Positions 9,220 to 17,455 are shown, counted from the first letter of the stretch. The stretch: 64,000 nt of DNA from Allobosea sp. CS1GBMeth4 (GCF_900185715.1 NZ_FYAS01000025.1:62001-126000), one strand, 5' to 3'. Made by a program: numbers and translations. The notes: generated from the sequence alone by a model not told the origin.

Positions 9220-10466
9220 GCGGCCGCTCCGCGGACATAGAGGTGGAAGGCGCCGTAGATCGAGGACCGGTCGCGGGCGCCGAGCTCGCGGCTGCGCGCC
9301 TCGTCGTAGTGCCATTGCGACAGGATCGCCTCCGGCACCCGTCCGGGCAGCAGCCGTTCGTCGGCGGCTGTGCGGAAGATCACCCGCGCGCCCGGAGCGG
9401 CGCTGCGCGTGACCTGAGTCCACAGCGCCGTCAGCTCGGCGTCGTTCATCCAGTCCTGCGCATCGAGCAGCACGAAACCGTCGCAGCTTTCCGCCGGCTG
9501 CTGTTCGAGGAAGGCGGTGATCGCGGCCTGATGGTAGGAGACGCGCCCGGCGCGCGCCCGCACCGTCTCGAAATGACCGCGCTCGAGATAGGGCGGCACC
9601 GCCGCATCCGGCTCCGGCCCGTAGCCGCGGCCGAAGGCCTGCCAGGCGAAATAGTTCGTCTTCAGATCGAAGCCGCAGGCCAGACGCTCCAGCCGGTGGC
9701 GCAGCACGGCGCGGATGCCGGCATCGCCATCTGCGGCGAGCGCCTCGTACTGCGCCGGCGGGATGCCGAGCCCGTAGAGCGAGGCCGGCTGGCGCACCAG
9801 CCAGCGCACCAGCCTCTTGTCGAAGACCGGCGCCAGATGCGCCTCGAACAGCGCCCGCTGCTCCTCCATCGTCCTCGCCTGCAGCATGACGCGCGGGTCG
9901 CAGCCGAGCCGGCGCGCCAGGAAATGCCCCGTGCCGATGAAGCGGCCGAGCAGGCCGTGGCGATAGAAATTCCGGGCGAAGAGCTCGATCCGGCGCCGGC
10001 CGGCGAGGTTGCGCCCGTCCCAATAGGCCCGGCTGACCGCGTCGAGCCGCGGCGCGATCAGGCGGTCATAAATCTCGACATTGGCCTGCGACTGCGCCTG
10101 TCCGAAGAAGCGGCGGAAGGTCGCGTGGTCGTCGATCTCGCGAAGGGCCGCGAGCTTGAGATGGCCGAGCGCGATATGGGCGCCGTTGAGATCGATCGCG
10201 CTGATCTTCGCCGGGTCGGCGGTGAGATAGGACAGGATGTTGCAGGAGCCGGAGGCGATGGCGACGAGATGGTCGCCCGGCCGCAGCGCCAGCGCCTCCA
10301 TGTCGACGACCGGGTCTTCCCAGATCTGCGGATAGACCAGCCCGGAGAAGGCGAGCGTGAACATCCGCTCGAGCAGTCCGGCGCGCGTCAGGGGCTTGCT
10401 GCGATGGACGGCGGTGGTGAGGCCGAGAGTCGTGGTGCGCTTCGCCGCGCGGATCGTCTGCGTCAC
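9216..10466 (-). CDS. btaA: BtaA: diacylglycerol 3-amino-3-carboxypropyltransferase
   Basis: DUF3419/BtaA enzyme, 416 residues. It transfers the 3-amino-3-carboxypropyl group of SAM to diacylglycerol, giving diacylglyceryl homoserine, the precursor of the phosphorus-free membrane lipid DGTS. Typical features are GLVYPQIWEDPVVDMEAL near the N-terminus and a SAM-binding segment ALRPGDHLVAIASGSCN. The C-terminal part has VLLDAQDWMNDAELTALW. The GTG at 10466 (VTQTIRAAKR) is preceded by GAGGG and gives the family length; an open frame runs further upstream without recognisable domains. It forms a two-gene operon with btaB. In rhizobia these genes respond to phosphate starvation; a possible Pho box lies upstream. 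Confidence 0.92.
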   Translation of the reverse strand: MTQTIRAAKRTTTLGLTTAVHRSKPLTRAGLLERMFTLAFSGLVYPQIWEDPVVDMEALALRPGDHLVAIASGSCNILSYLTADPAKISAIDLNGAHIALGHLKLAALREIDDHATFRRFFGQAQSQANVEIYDRLIAPRLDAVSRAYWDGRNLAGRRRIELFARNFYRHGLLGRFIGTGHFLARRLGCDPRVMLQARTMEEQRALFEAHLAPVFDKRLVRWLVRQPASLYGLGIPPAQYEALAADGDAGIRAVLRHRLERLACGFDLKTNYFAWQAFGRGYGPEPDAAVPPYLERGHFETVRARAGRVSYHQAAITAFLEQQPAESCDGFVLLDAQDWMNDAELTALWTQVTRSAAPGARVIFRTAADERLLPGRVPEAILSQWHYDEARSRELGARDRSSIYGAFHLYVRGAAA

Positions 10467-10566
10467 GAAGCCCTCGCTGGCGCCCGTTGCGATGGCGAGC
10501 CGACTAGAGGAGTCGCGTGACGGTTGGGTGACGTGCCGGGGTGGCGCGGAAGCGGCGGCGGCCGAA

Positions 10567-10594
10567 CGCAAACGTGAAACGGGCTGCGTTTGCG
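10567..10594. promoter_or_regulatory. 8-bp dyad between btaA and msrB
   Basis: Perfect inverted repeat CGCAAACG (10567-10574) and CGTTTGCG (10587-10594), 12 bases apart, in the divergent btaA/msrB gap. It looks like an operator, but the binding protein is unknown. Confidence 0.4.
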
Positions 10595-10599
10595 CAAGG

Positions 10600-10617
10600 C
10601 TGACATCGGGGCGACAA
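10600..10617 (-). promoter_or_regulatory. Pho-box-like site upstream of btaA
   Basis: Read toward btaA the sequence is TTGTCGC-CCCG-ATGTCAG: two TGTC cores 11 bases apart, the periodicity of PhoB half-sites (consensus CTGTCAT with 4-base spacer). It starts about 134 bases before the btaA start. The outer bases match poorly, so this is a candidate only. Confidence 0.4.
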
Positions 10618-10671
10618 ATCCCCATATCTCGCCCGACGATCCCGACAAGACAGCGCGGAAAGGAGCCTCGC

Positions 10672-11124
10672 ATGGGCCTGATGGACATGTTCGCCAAAGC
10701 TGGCGCCGGCAGCGGAAAGCCGGGGCGCGAATTCCCCTTCCAGCTCAGCGACGCCGAATGGCGCGAGAGGCTGACGCCGGAGCAGTACCAGGTGCTGCGC
10801 GGCCACGGCACCGAGCGGGCCGGCTCCTGCGCCCTCAATTTCGAGAAGCGCGCCGGCACCTTCTCCTGCGCCGGCTGCGGCCAGCCCCTGTTCAAATCGC
10901 ACAAGAAGTTCGAGAGCGGCACCGGCTGGCCGAGCTTCGACCAGCCGCTGGAAGGTGCGGTCGGGACCAGCGAGGACTTCAGCTTCGGCATGCACCGGGT
11001 CGAGGTCCATTGTGCCAATTGCGGCGGCCATCTCGGCCATGTCTTCCCGGACGGCCCGCCGCCGACGGGCCTGCGCTACTGCATCAACGGCGTGGCGATG
11101 GACTTCGCGCCGGAGGCGGGTTGA
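10672..11124 (+). CDS. msrB: Peptide-methionine (R)-S-oxide reductase MsrB
   Basis: Cytoplasmic repair enzyme of 150 residues that reduces methionine-R-sulfoxide in proteins. The zinc site is complete, with Cys66/Cys69 (FSCAGCG) and Cys114/Cys117 (VHCANCGGH). FESGTGWPSF at about 80-89 is the classic substrate-loop motif. The catalytic cysteine is Cys137 in RYCIN. The ATG at 10672 follows GGAAAGGAG. A longer open frame reaching 10357 would run through the btaA start region and is rejected. Divergent from btaA; followed by a palindromic repeat that probably ends both convergent transcripts. Confidence 0.95.
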   Translation: MGLMDMFAKAGAGSGKPGREFPFQLSDAEWRERLTPEQYQVLRGHGTERAGSCALNFEKRAGTFSCAGCGQPLFKSHKKFESGTGWPSFDQPLEGAVGTSEDFSFGMHRVEVHCANCGGHLGHVFPDGPPPTGLRYCINGVAMDFAPEAG

Positions 11125-11130
11125 GGCCCC

Positions 11131-11172
11131 CGTCATTCCGGGCTCAGGCCTTCGGCCTGCCCCGGAATGACG
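11131..11172. repeat. Palindromic repeat, type A (short form)
   Basis: Arms CGTCATTCCGGG (11131-11142) and CCCGGAATGACG (11161-11172) flank an inner hairpin CAGGCC/GGCCTG. Located between the convergent msrB and aidB-like genes, where it may end transcription. Related copies are at 15946-16159, 57063-57199 and 61278-61383. Confidence 0.85.
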
Positions 11173-11179
11173 GCGAGCC

Positions 11180-12832
11180 TCAAATCTCCGGCACCGCCCG
11201 CCGCGCCAGCGTCGCCGCGTCGACCGCGAGCGGCAGGTCGCCGAAATGCCCCGACCAGTGCCCGCCGAGCCGGGTCGCGACGAATGCGTCGGCGACCGCG
11301 TGCGGGGCGTGACGGATCAGCAGCGCGCCCTGCAGCAGCAGCGCCAGCCGTTCGGTCAGCAGACGCGCCTGGCCCTCATGGCGGATGAGCTCGTGCAGGT
11401 CGGTCTCCAGGACCTGCAGCGCCGCGTCGTAGCGCCGGTCCTGGCCTGAGACGGCGTGCAGCTCGGCGCGCAGCGCCTGCAGCGAGCCCGGCTCGCGCTC
11501 GAGCGAGCGCAGCACGTCGAGGCAGATGACGTTGCCGGAGCCCTCCCAGACCGAGTTGAGCGGCGCCTCGCGATAATGCCGCGCCATCGGGTTCTCCTCG
11601 ATGAAGCCGTTGCCGCCATGGCATTCCAGCGCCTCGACCACGACCGCCGGCGCGCGTTTCGCCACCCAGTACTTCGCCAGCGGCGCGCCGATCCGCGCCA
11701 GCAGCTTCTCACCTTCCGAATGCTCCTGCCGGTCGACCGCGGCGAACAGCCGGAAGGCGAGCCAGGCGGCCGCCTCGGCCTCGATCGCGAGGTCGGCGAG
11801 CACGTTCTGCATGATCGGCTGGTCGATCAGCAGGCGCTGGAAGGCGGTGCGATGCGCGGCATGGTGGCCGGCGAGCATCACCGCCTGCCGCATCAGCCCG
11901 GCCGAGGCGGCGGCGATGTCGAGCCGCGTATTGTGGTTCATCGACAGCCCGGTGCGCAGGCCCCGGCCGGGATCGCCGAGCATATGGCCGATCGCGCCCC
12001 GGAACTCGACCTCGGAGGAGGCGTTCGAGCGGTTGCCGCTTTTGTCCTTGAGACGCTGGATCGCGATGCCGTTGCGTTCGCCGTCGGGTCGCCAGCCCGG
12101 CACGACGAAGCAGGAGATGCCCTCCTCGTTGCGCGCCAGCGTCAGGAAGACGTCGGAATGCGGCACCGAGAAGAACCATTTGCTCCCGTGCAGCGAATAG
12201 GTGCCGTCGCGATTGTCATAGGCGATGGTCTGGGTCTGGCGCAGATCCGAGCCGCCTTGCGTCTCGGTCATCGCCATGCCGACGGTCGCGCCCGTCTTGG
12301 CCTGAGCCGGCCTCTGCGTCTTGTCGTAGGTCTTCGAGGTGATCAGCGCGCCCCACTCGGCCCAGCGCGCCCGGTCCTGCTTCAGCACGGGAATCGCCGA
12401 ATAGGTCATCGAGATCGGGCAGCAGATGCCGCTCTCGCAGCCATACCAGAGATATTGCAGCGCGGCCCGCGCCACCTGCGCCCCCGGCCCCGGCCGGTTC
12501 CAGGCGAGCGCATGCGTCTCCTGGCCGATGGCCCGGGCCATCAGCGCGTGCCAGGCCGGATGGAACTCGATCTGGTCGATGCGGTTTCCGAAGCGGTCAT
12601 GGCTGCGCAATTCCGGCCCGTGCCGGTTGGCGAGCCGCGCCATCTCGATCGTCTCGGCCGCGCCGACCGTCCGCCCGGCCTCGTGCAGCCGCTCATCGGC
12701 CCAGCCGGCATCGAAGGCCGCGATCGCCGCCTTCAGCACCGGATCGGCGGCATAGGCGTCGTAATCGGCCAGCGGCGGCACCTGGTTGGTGACCTGGTGG
12801 GCGTGCCCCGGCGATGATCCTGCTGACGGCAT
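11180..12832 (-). CDS. AidB-type acyl-CoA dehydrogenase
   Basis: 550-residue flavoprotein of the AidB branch of acyl-CoA dehydrogenases. The opening HQVTNQVPPLADYDAY matches the AidB N-terminus. The central FAD region has GMAMTETQGGSDLRQTQT and YSLHGSKWFFSVPHSD, and the C-terminal part has ECHGGNGFIEENPMARHYR. AidB in E. coli belongs to the Ada response to alkylation damage and binds DNA; ordinary catalytic activity in this branch is weak, so the role here is uncertain. No other Ada-regulon gene is nearby. Divergent from pcrA. Confidence 0.85.
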   Translation of the reverse strand: MPSAGSSPGHAHQVTNQVPPLADYDAYAADPVLKAAIAAFDAGWADERLHEAGRTVGAAETIEMARLANRHGPELRSHDRFGNRIDQIEFHPAWHALMARAIGQETHALAWNRPGPGAQVARAALQYLWYGCESGICCPISMTYSAIPVLKQDRARWAEWGALITSKTYDKTQRPAQAKTGATVGMAMTETQGGSDLRQTQTIAYDNRDGTYSLHGSKWFFSVPHSDVFLTLARNEEGISCFVVPGWRPDGERNGIAIQRLKDKSGNRSNASSEVEFRGAIGHMLGDPGRGLRTGLSMNHNTRLDIAAASAGLMRQAVMLAGHHAAHRTAFQRLLIDQPIMQNVLADLAIEAEAAAWLAFRLFAAVDRQEHSEGEKLLARIGAPLAKYWVAKRAPAVVVEALECHGGNGFIEENPMARHYREAPLNSVWEGSGNVICLDVLRSLEREPGSLQALRAELHAVSGQDRRYDAALQVLETDLHELIRHEGQARLLTERLALLLQGALLIRHAPHAVADAFVATRLGGHWSGHFGDLPLAVDAATLARRAVPEI

Positions 12833-12940
12833 CGGGCGCTCCTGCGGCTTATCCTGTTCGCGGCTGCATCCTGATCCAGCAATCCCCCGCGCGACACCCT
12901 ATATTGACCGCAGAACGAATCACGATCGAGCAGCGTTCCC

Positions 12941-15334
12941 TTGTCCGACCAGTCCACCTCCGCCCCCCTGCCCCGTCCCGGCGGCCTCGCATCGCGTGCG
13001 GCCGCGCAGCCGGCAGCCGGCTACCTGCAAGGGCTCAATCCGGAGCAGCGCCAGGCGGTCGAGGCGACTGACGGGCCCGTGCTCGTGCTGGCCGGCGCCG
13101 GCACCGGCAAGACCCGCGTGCTCACCACCCGCATCGCCCATCTGATCGCGACGGGCCGCGCTTATCCCTCGCAGATCCTCGCCGTGACCTTCACCAACAA
13201 GGCGGCGCGCGAGATGAAGGAGCGCGTCGCCCATCTCGTCGGGCCGGTCGCCGAGGGCATGCCCTGGCTCGGCACTTTCCACTCGATCTCGGCCAAGCTG
13301 CTGCGCCGCCATGCCGAATTGGTCGACCTGCGCTCCGACTTCACCATCCTCGACACCGACGACCAGATCCGCCTGATGAAGCAGGTGATCCAGGCCGAAG
13401 GGATCGACGAGAAGCGCTGGCCCGGCCGGATGCTGGCCGGCTTCATCGACTCATGGAAGAACCGCGGCCTCGCGCCCAAGGACGTCCCGCCCGGCGAGGC
13501 CGCCGTCTTCGCCTCCGGCAAGGGCGGCAAGCTCTACGCCGCCTATCAGGACCGGCTGAAGACCCTGAACGCCGTCGATTTCGGCGATCTGCTGCTGCAT
13601 TGCCTGACGCTGTTCCGCGAGCATCCGGAACTGCTGGCGAGCTATCACGAGCGCTTCCGCTACATCCTCGTCGACGAGTACCAGGACACCAACGTCGCCC
13701 AATATCTCTGGCTGCGCCTGCTGGCCCAGGGCCGGCGCAACATCGCCTGCGTCGGCGACGACGACCAGTCGATCTATGGCTGGCGCGGTGCCGAGGTCGA
13801 CAACATCCTGCGCTTCGAGCACGACTTCCCGGGCGCGACCGTGATCCGGCTGGAGCGCAACTACCGCTCGACCGGCCATATCCTCGCCACCGCCGCCAAG
13901 CTGATCGCCCGCAACGAGGGCCGCCTCGGCAAGACGCTGCGCACCGAGGACGAGGCCGGCGAGAAGGTCACCATCACCGGCGCCTGGGACAGCCAGGAGG
14001 AGGCGCGCCTGATCTCGGACGAGATCGAGGCGATGCAGTCCAAGGGTGAGAATCTCGGCGAGATCGCGATCCTGGTCCGCATCTCCGCGCAGATGCGCGA
14101 GATCGAGGAACGCTTCGTCCATGTCGGCGTGCCCTATCGCGTCATCGGCGGCCCGCGCTTCTATGAGCGCGCCGAGATCCGCGACGCGCTGGCCTATCTG
14201 CGCTGCGTCGTTTCGCCGACCGACGACCTCGCCTTCGAGCGCATCGTCAACGTGCCCAAGCGCGGCCTCGGCGACGCCACCATCCAGCTCTTGCACAACC
14301 ATGCCCGCGCCACCGGCTTCTCGCTGATGCAGTCGGCCCGGGCCGTGGTCGAGACCGAGGAGTTGAAGCCCAAAGCCCGCACGTCCCTGCGCGAGCTGGT
14401 CGAGGCTTTTGCCCGCTGGCAGGGCAAGGCCGAGGCGATGCAGCAGGGCGAGCTCGCCGAGCTGGTGCTGGAAGAATCCGGCTACACCGAGATGTGGCAG
14501 AAGGATCGCTCGGCCGATGCCGCCGGGCGCCTGGAAAACCTGAAGGAGCTGGTGCGTTCGCTCGACGAGTTCCCCGATTTGCCGGCCTTCCTCGAGCACG
14601 TCTCGCTGGTGATGGACGCCGACAGCGGCGATGGCGGCGCCCGCGTCTCGATCATGACGCTGCACGCCGCCAAGGGGCTGGAATTCGACACCGTCTTCCT
14701 GCCCGGCTGGGAGGAAGGGCTGTTCCCGAGCCAGCGCGCCCTCGACGAGAACGGCCGCGCGGGGCTGGAGGAGGAGCGCCGCCTCGCCCATGTCGGCCTG
14801 ACCCGGGCGCGCAAGCGCCTGAAGCTCTATTTCGCCTCGAACCGCCGCATCCACGGCCTCTGGCAGTCGAGCCTGCCATCGCGCTTCATCGACGAATTGC
14901 CGGAAGACCATGTCGAGGTCGTCCAGGCCCCGACCGCCTACAGCCAGGGCGGCTATGGCGCCTCGCGCTTCGAGCGCATGGAGAGCTTCGGCTCCTCCTA
15001 CCAGACGCCGGGCTGGCAGCGGGCGCAGGAGAACAAGGCGAAGTTCGGTTCGGGCGGCGGCTCGAGCAGCGGCAGCTCCGGTTTCTCGGAGAGCGGCCGC
15101 GGCTTCGGCTCAGGCGGTGGTTTCGGCAACCGCCAGCGCGGCCCCCTCCTGATCGAGGGCGAGCTGACGGCGAAATCGACCGGCACTTCCGCCTTCGATC
15201 CCGGCGCCCGCGTCTTCCACATCAAGTTCGGCCCCGGCTCGGTCGCCAGCGTCGACGGCAACAAGCTCACGGTGGATTTCGACAAGGCCGGAAGGAAAAT
15301 GGTGCTGGACAGCTTCGTGCAGAAGGCGGGGTGA
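12941..15334 (+). CDS. pcrA: UvrD/PcrA-type ATP-dependent DNA helicase
   Basis: Superfamily 1A 3'-5' helicase of 797 residues, acting in excision and recombination-linked repair. Walker A is AGAGTGKT at 51-58. Further motifs are LVDEYQDTN (Walker B), GDDDQSIYGWRGA, LERNYRST, TLHAAKGLEFD and RLAHVGLTRARKRL. The end carries a Gly/Ser-rich linker (about 700-730) and then FHIKFGPGSVASVDGNKL, the Tudor-like C-terminal domain of PcrA. The start is a TTG at 12941, chosen because the helicase N-terminus begins close by and no better ATG exists. A long imperfect hairpin follows the stop codon. Confidence 0.93.
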   Translation: MSDQSTSAPLPRPGGLASRAAAQPAAGYLQGLNPEQRQAVEATDGPVLVLAGAGTGKTRVLTTRIAHLIATGRAYPSQILAVTFTNKAAREMKERVAHLVGPVAEGMPWLGTFHSISAKLLRRHAELVDLRSDFTILDTDDQIRLMKQVIQAEGIDEKRWPGRMLAGFIDSWKNRGLAPKDVPPGEAAVFASGKGGKLYAAYQDRLKTLNAVDFGDLLLHCLTLFREHPELLASYHERFRYILVDEYQDTNVAQYLWLRLLAQGRRNIACVGDDDQSIYGWRGAEVDNILRFEHDFPGATVIRLERNYRSTGHILATAAKLIARNEGRLGKTLRTEDEAGEKVTITGAWDSQEEARLISDEIEAMQSKGENLGEIAILVRISAQMREIEERFVHVGVPYRVIGGPRFYERAEIRDALAYLRCVVSPTDDLAFERIVNVPKRGLGDATIQLLHNHARATGFSLMQSARAVVETEELKPKARTSLRELVEAFARWQGKAEAMQQGELAELVLEESGYTEMWQKDRSADAAGRLENLKELVRSLDEFPDLPAFLEHVSLVMDADSGDGGARVSIMTLHAAKGLEFDTVFLPGWEEGLFPSQRALDENGRAGLEEERRLAHVGLTRARKRLKLYFASNRRIHGLWQSSLPSRFIDELPEDHVEVVQAPTAYSQGGYGASRFERMESFGSSYQTPGWQRAQENKAKFGSGGGSSSGSSGFSESGRGFGSGGGFGNRQRGPLLIEGELTAKSTGTSAFDPGARVFHIKFGPGSVASVDGNKLTVDFDKAGRKMVLDSFVQKAG

Positions 15335-15350
15335 GCCCAGCTTCAACCCT

Positions 15351-15389
15351 CCTTCTCCGGGATGTTTGCAGTCATTTTCCCGGAGAGGG
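15351..15389 (+). terminator. Stem-loop after pcrA
   Basis: A 12-bp stem with one mismatch (15351-15362 with 15378-15389, core CTCCGGGA/TCCCGGAG) starts 16 bases after the pcrA stop. The following bases are only mildly T-rich, so it may be a weak terminator or a processing site. Confidence 0.5.
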
Positions 15390-15440
15390 AAACGATTTTA
15401 TGTGACTAGTTATGTGCCGTTCGATTCGTCCGAGGCACAC

Positions 15441-15635
15441 ATGCTCAACAACAGCGCCGACATCATTCGCCGCCTCGAACGCGAAGGCTGGGAATGCGCG
15501 CGCATCGCCGGCTCGCACCATGTCTTCAAAAAGCCGGGCGTCCGTGACAATATCTCGGTGCCGCATCCGAAGAAGAAACTCGGACCCGGTCTCGTGCTGA
15601 AGATCTACAAGCAGGCAGGCTGGCCCCGCGATTGA
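15441..15635 (+). CDS. hicA: HicA-type toxin (mRNA interferase)
   Basis: 64-residue HicA/YcfA protein. HicA toxins have a double-stranded-RNA-binding-like fold and cleave mRNA. The catalytic His lies in GSHHVF (residues 24-29), and PHPKKKLGPGLVLKIYKQAG is the typical C-terminal half. I start at the ATG at 15441 because the domain begins there; the upstream open frame (from 15366) lies partly in the pcrA stem-loop. The next gene, one base further on, is the HicB antitoxin, so the pair is complete. Confidence 0.88.
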   Translation: MLNNSADIIRRLEREGWECARIAGSHHVFKKPGVRDNISVPHPKKKLGPGLVLKIYKQAGWPRD

Positions 15636-15636
15636 G

Positions 15637-15933
15637 ATGACCCATTACGTCGCCATCATCGAGGATGCCGGCTCCGACCATGCCGTCGGCGTCTGGTTCC
15701 CGGACCTGCCCGGCTGCTTCTCGGCCGGCGACACGCTGGACGAGGCGATGGCGAACGCGCCCGAAGCCCTCGCGCTCTGGGTCGAGTCGATGGTCGAGGA
15801 TGGAAAAGCGATCCCGCGCGCCCGCACGCCGAGCGAATTGAAGGCCGATCCCGAGGTCGCGGCCGATATCGCGGCGCATGCGATAGCGCTCATTCCGGCC
15901 CCGCGTCTCACCTTCCAGCCGGCTGCTGAATAA
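15637..15933 (+). CDS. hicB: HicB-type antitoxin
   Basis: 98-residue HicB protein with the partly degraded RNase H-like fold that neutralises HicA. The diagnostic stretch VWFPDLPGCFSAGDTLDEAM covers about residues 19-38, followed by LALWVESMVEDG. The end (about 60-98) has no obvious ribbon-helix-helix or Xre domain, so its DNA-binding part is short or absent. The toxin comes first, the usual hicAB order. A nested palindromic repeat block follows immediately. Confidence 0.88.
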   Translation: MTHYVAIIEDAGSDHAVGVWFPDLPGCFSAGDTLDEAMANAPEALALWVESMVEDGKAIPRARTPSELKADPEVAADIAAHAIALIPAPRLTFQPAAE

Positions 15934-15945
15934 CGGCGCGGGGAT

Positions 15946-16159
15946 CCGTCATTCCGGGGCACGCCGAAGGCGTGAGCCCGGAACCCATGAACACGACCCG
16001 ACAGCAGAACGCTCCGTCATTGCGAGCGAAGCGAAGCAATCCAAGCCGGCGGCGCGAGCCTTGCTAGATTGCTTCGTCGCTCTCGCTCCTCGCAATGACG
16101 ACCTGACAGCGTGGTCATGGGTTCCGGGCTCGGGCCTGCGGCCCGCCCCGGAATGACGG
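15946..16159. repeat. Nested palindromic repeat block (type A around type B)
   Basis: Outer arms CCGTCATTCCGGGGC (15946-15960) and its exact reverse complement (16145-16159) enclose second arms CCCGGAACCCATGA (15977-15990) and TCATGGGTTCCGGG (16115-16128). A different repeat (16015-16100) sits in the middle. It lies between the convergent hicB and hxlR-type genes. Confidence 0.85.
16015..16100. repeat. Palindromic repeat, type B
   Basis: Starts CGTCATTGCGAGCGAAGCGA and ends with the near reverse complement GCTCCTCGCAATGACG. It is inside the larger type A element. Related copies are at 17456-17540 and 26955-27043. Confidence 0.85.
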
Positions 16160-16172
16160 GGAGCGCAGCGCC

Positions 16173-16589
16173 CTACCCCTCCTCCCGCTCCCGAAACGCC
16201 CGCCGCGCCGCCGAGACCTGCGCGTAATACGTCTCCGCCCAGGTCCAGACGCCGCAGAAGGCGGCGCTGAGCTCGCGGCCGAGCTCTGTCAGCGTGTAGT
16301 CGACATGCGGCGGGATCACCGGATGGATGGTGCGCACGACCAGCCCGTCGCGCTCCATCTCGCGCAGCGTCTTGGTCAGCATCTTCTGGCTGATGCCGCC
16401 GACGATGCGCCCGACCTCGCTGAAGCGCAGCGTGCCGTGCTCCTCGAGCGCCTCCAGCACCAGCATCGTCCATTTGTCGGCGACCTGCGCGATCACCTGC
16501 CGCACCAGCGATTCGACCGCCGGCGCAACCGGCGGGATCTCCTCGCTGCGCTTGTGCATCGCCGCCATCGCCTCGCGGATCGCATACAT
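16173..16589 (-). CDS. HxlR-family transcriptional regulator
   Basis: 138-residue winged-helix repressor/activator of the HxlR group, which usually controls the divergent neighbour. The core runs from ADKWTMLVLEALEEHGTLRF through GISQKMLTKTLREMERDGLV to HVDYTLTELGREL, all family signatures. The start at ATG 16589 is supported by AGGAGAG eight bases upstream; a longer frame reaching 16868 would run into the SDR gene. A conserved cysteine seen in redox-sensing HxlR members is absent from the N-terminal helix; the only cysteine is in AAFCGVW near the end. Divergent from the SDR gene at 16693. Confidence 0.9.
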   Translation of the reverse strand: MYAIREAMAAMHKRSEEIPPVAPAVESLVRQVIAQVADKWTMLVLEALEEHGTLRFSEVGRIVGGISQKMLTKTLREMERDGLVVRTIHPVIPPHVDYTLTELGRELSAAFCGVWTWAETYYAQVSAARRAFREREEG

Positions 16590-16611
16590 GCCGACACTCT
16601 CCTTTTGGTGC

Positions 16612-16654
16612 GTATCGAACTTTCGGGAGCCTTCTTTCCGTTGAAGAGTATCGA
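16612..16654. promoter_or_regulatory. GTATCGA direct repeat, candidate HxlR operator
   Basis: The heptamer GTATCGA occurs at 16612-16618 and again at 16648-16654, 36 bases apart, between the divergent hxlR-type and SDR genes. Its position suits an operator for both promoters. No binding data are implied. Confidence 0.35.
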
Positions 16655-16692
16655 CGCCAGCTGATGTTCCGCAACCAGGAAAGGGATTTGCG

Positions 16693-17448
16693 ATGAACAT
16701 GACGGGCAACACCATCCTCATCACCGGCGGCGGTTCCGGCATCGGCCGGGCGCTGGCCGAGGCCTTCCACAGGGCCGGCAACCAGGTCGTCATCGCCGGC
16801 CGGCGCGAGGCGCTGCTCCACGAGGTGACCTCGGCCAATCCGGGCATGGAAGCGCTCGTGCTCGACATTCAGGACGGCAACGACGTCGCGGCCTTCGCCA
16901 GCCAGGCGGTCGAGGCCTTTCCGGCGCTCAACGTCGTCATCCACAATGCCGGCATCATGCGTCCCGAGTCCGTCGCGGCCGGCGGTTTTCTCGCCACCGC
17001 CGAGGAGACGATCGCGACCAACCTGCTCGGCCCGATCCGGCTGACCGCCGCGCTGCTGCCGCATCTGCTGGCGCAGAAGCACGCGGCGGTCCTCACCATC
17101 TCCTCCGGCCTCGCCTTCGTGCCGCTGGCGACGACGCCGACCTACAGCGCGACCAAGGCCGCGATCCATTCCTGGTCGATGGCGCTGCGCGAGCAGCTGA
17201 AAGCGACCTCGGTCGAGGTCATCGAGATCGCCCCGCCTTACGTCCAGACCGAGCTGCTCGGCCCGCAGCAGGCGGTCGATCCCGCGGCGATGCCCCTGGC
17301 CGAGTTCACCGCCGAGGTGATGGCGCTGCTCGAAAGCCGGCCTGACACGGGCGAGATCATCGTCGAGCGCTGCAAGCCGCTGCGCTTTGCCGCCGAGAAC
17401 GGCCAGGTCGACGCGATCTTCGCCCAGCTCGCCGCCCAGCACGGCTGA
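16693..17448 (+). CDS. SDR-family oxidoreductase (DltE-like)
   Basis: 251-residue short-chain dehydrogenase. The NAD(P)-binding motif TGGGSGIG is at residues 11-18 and NAG at 85-87. The catalytic triad is Ser138, Tyr151 and Lys155 (YSATK). The sequence belongs to the DltE-like group, which often pairs with an HxlR regulator as here. After the active site, IAPPYVQTELLG is the usual segment of this group. The substrate is unknown; a role in redox or aldehyde stress is only a guess. It is divergent from the HxlR gene and ends in a type B repeat. Confidence 0.88.
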   Translation: MNMTGNTILITGGGSGIGRALAEAFHRAGNQVVIAGRREALLHEVTSANPGMEALVLDIQDGNDVAAFASQAVEAFPALNVVIHNAGIMRPESVAAGGFLATAEETIATNLLGPIRLTAALLPHLLAQKHAAVLTISSGLAFVPLATTPTYSATKAAIHSWSMALREQLKATSVEVIEIAPPYVQTELLGPQQAVDPAAMPLAEFTAEVMALLESRPDTGEIIVERCKPLRFAAENGQVDAIFAQLAAQHG

Positions 17449-17455
17449 GTCCTCT

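Noticed and set aside
15946..16159. CRISPR array or insertion-sequence ends
   Set aside because: The repeats are palindromic arms of one element, not regularly spaced direct repeats, and there is no transposase gene or cas gene in the window.
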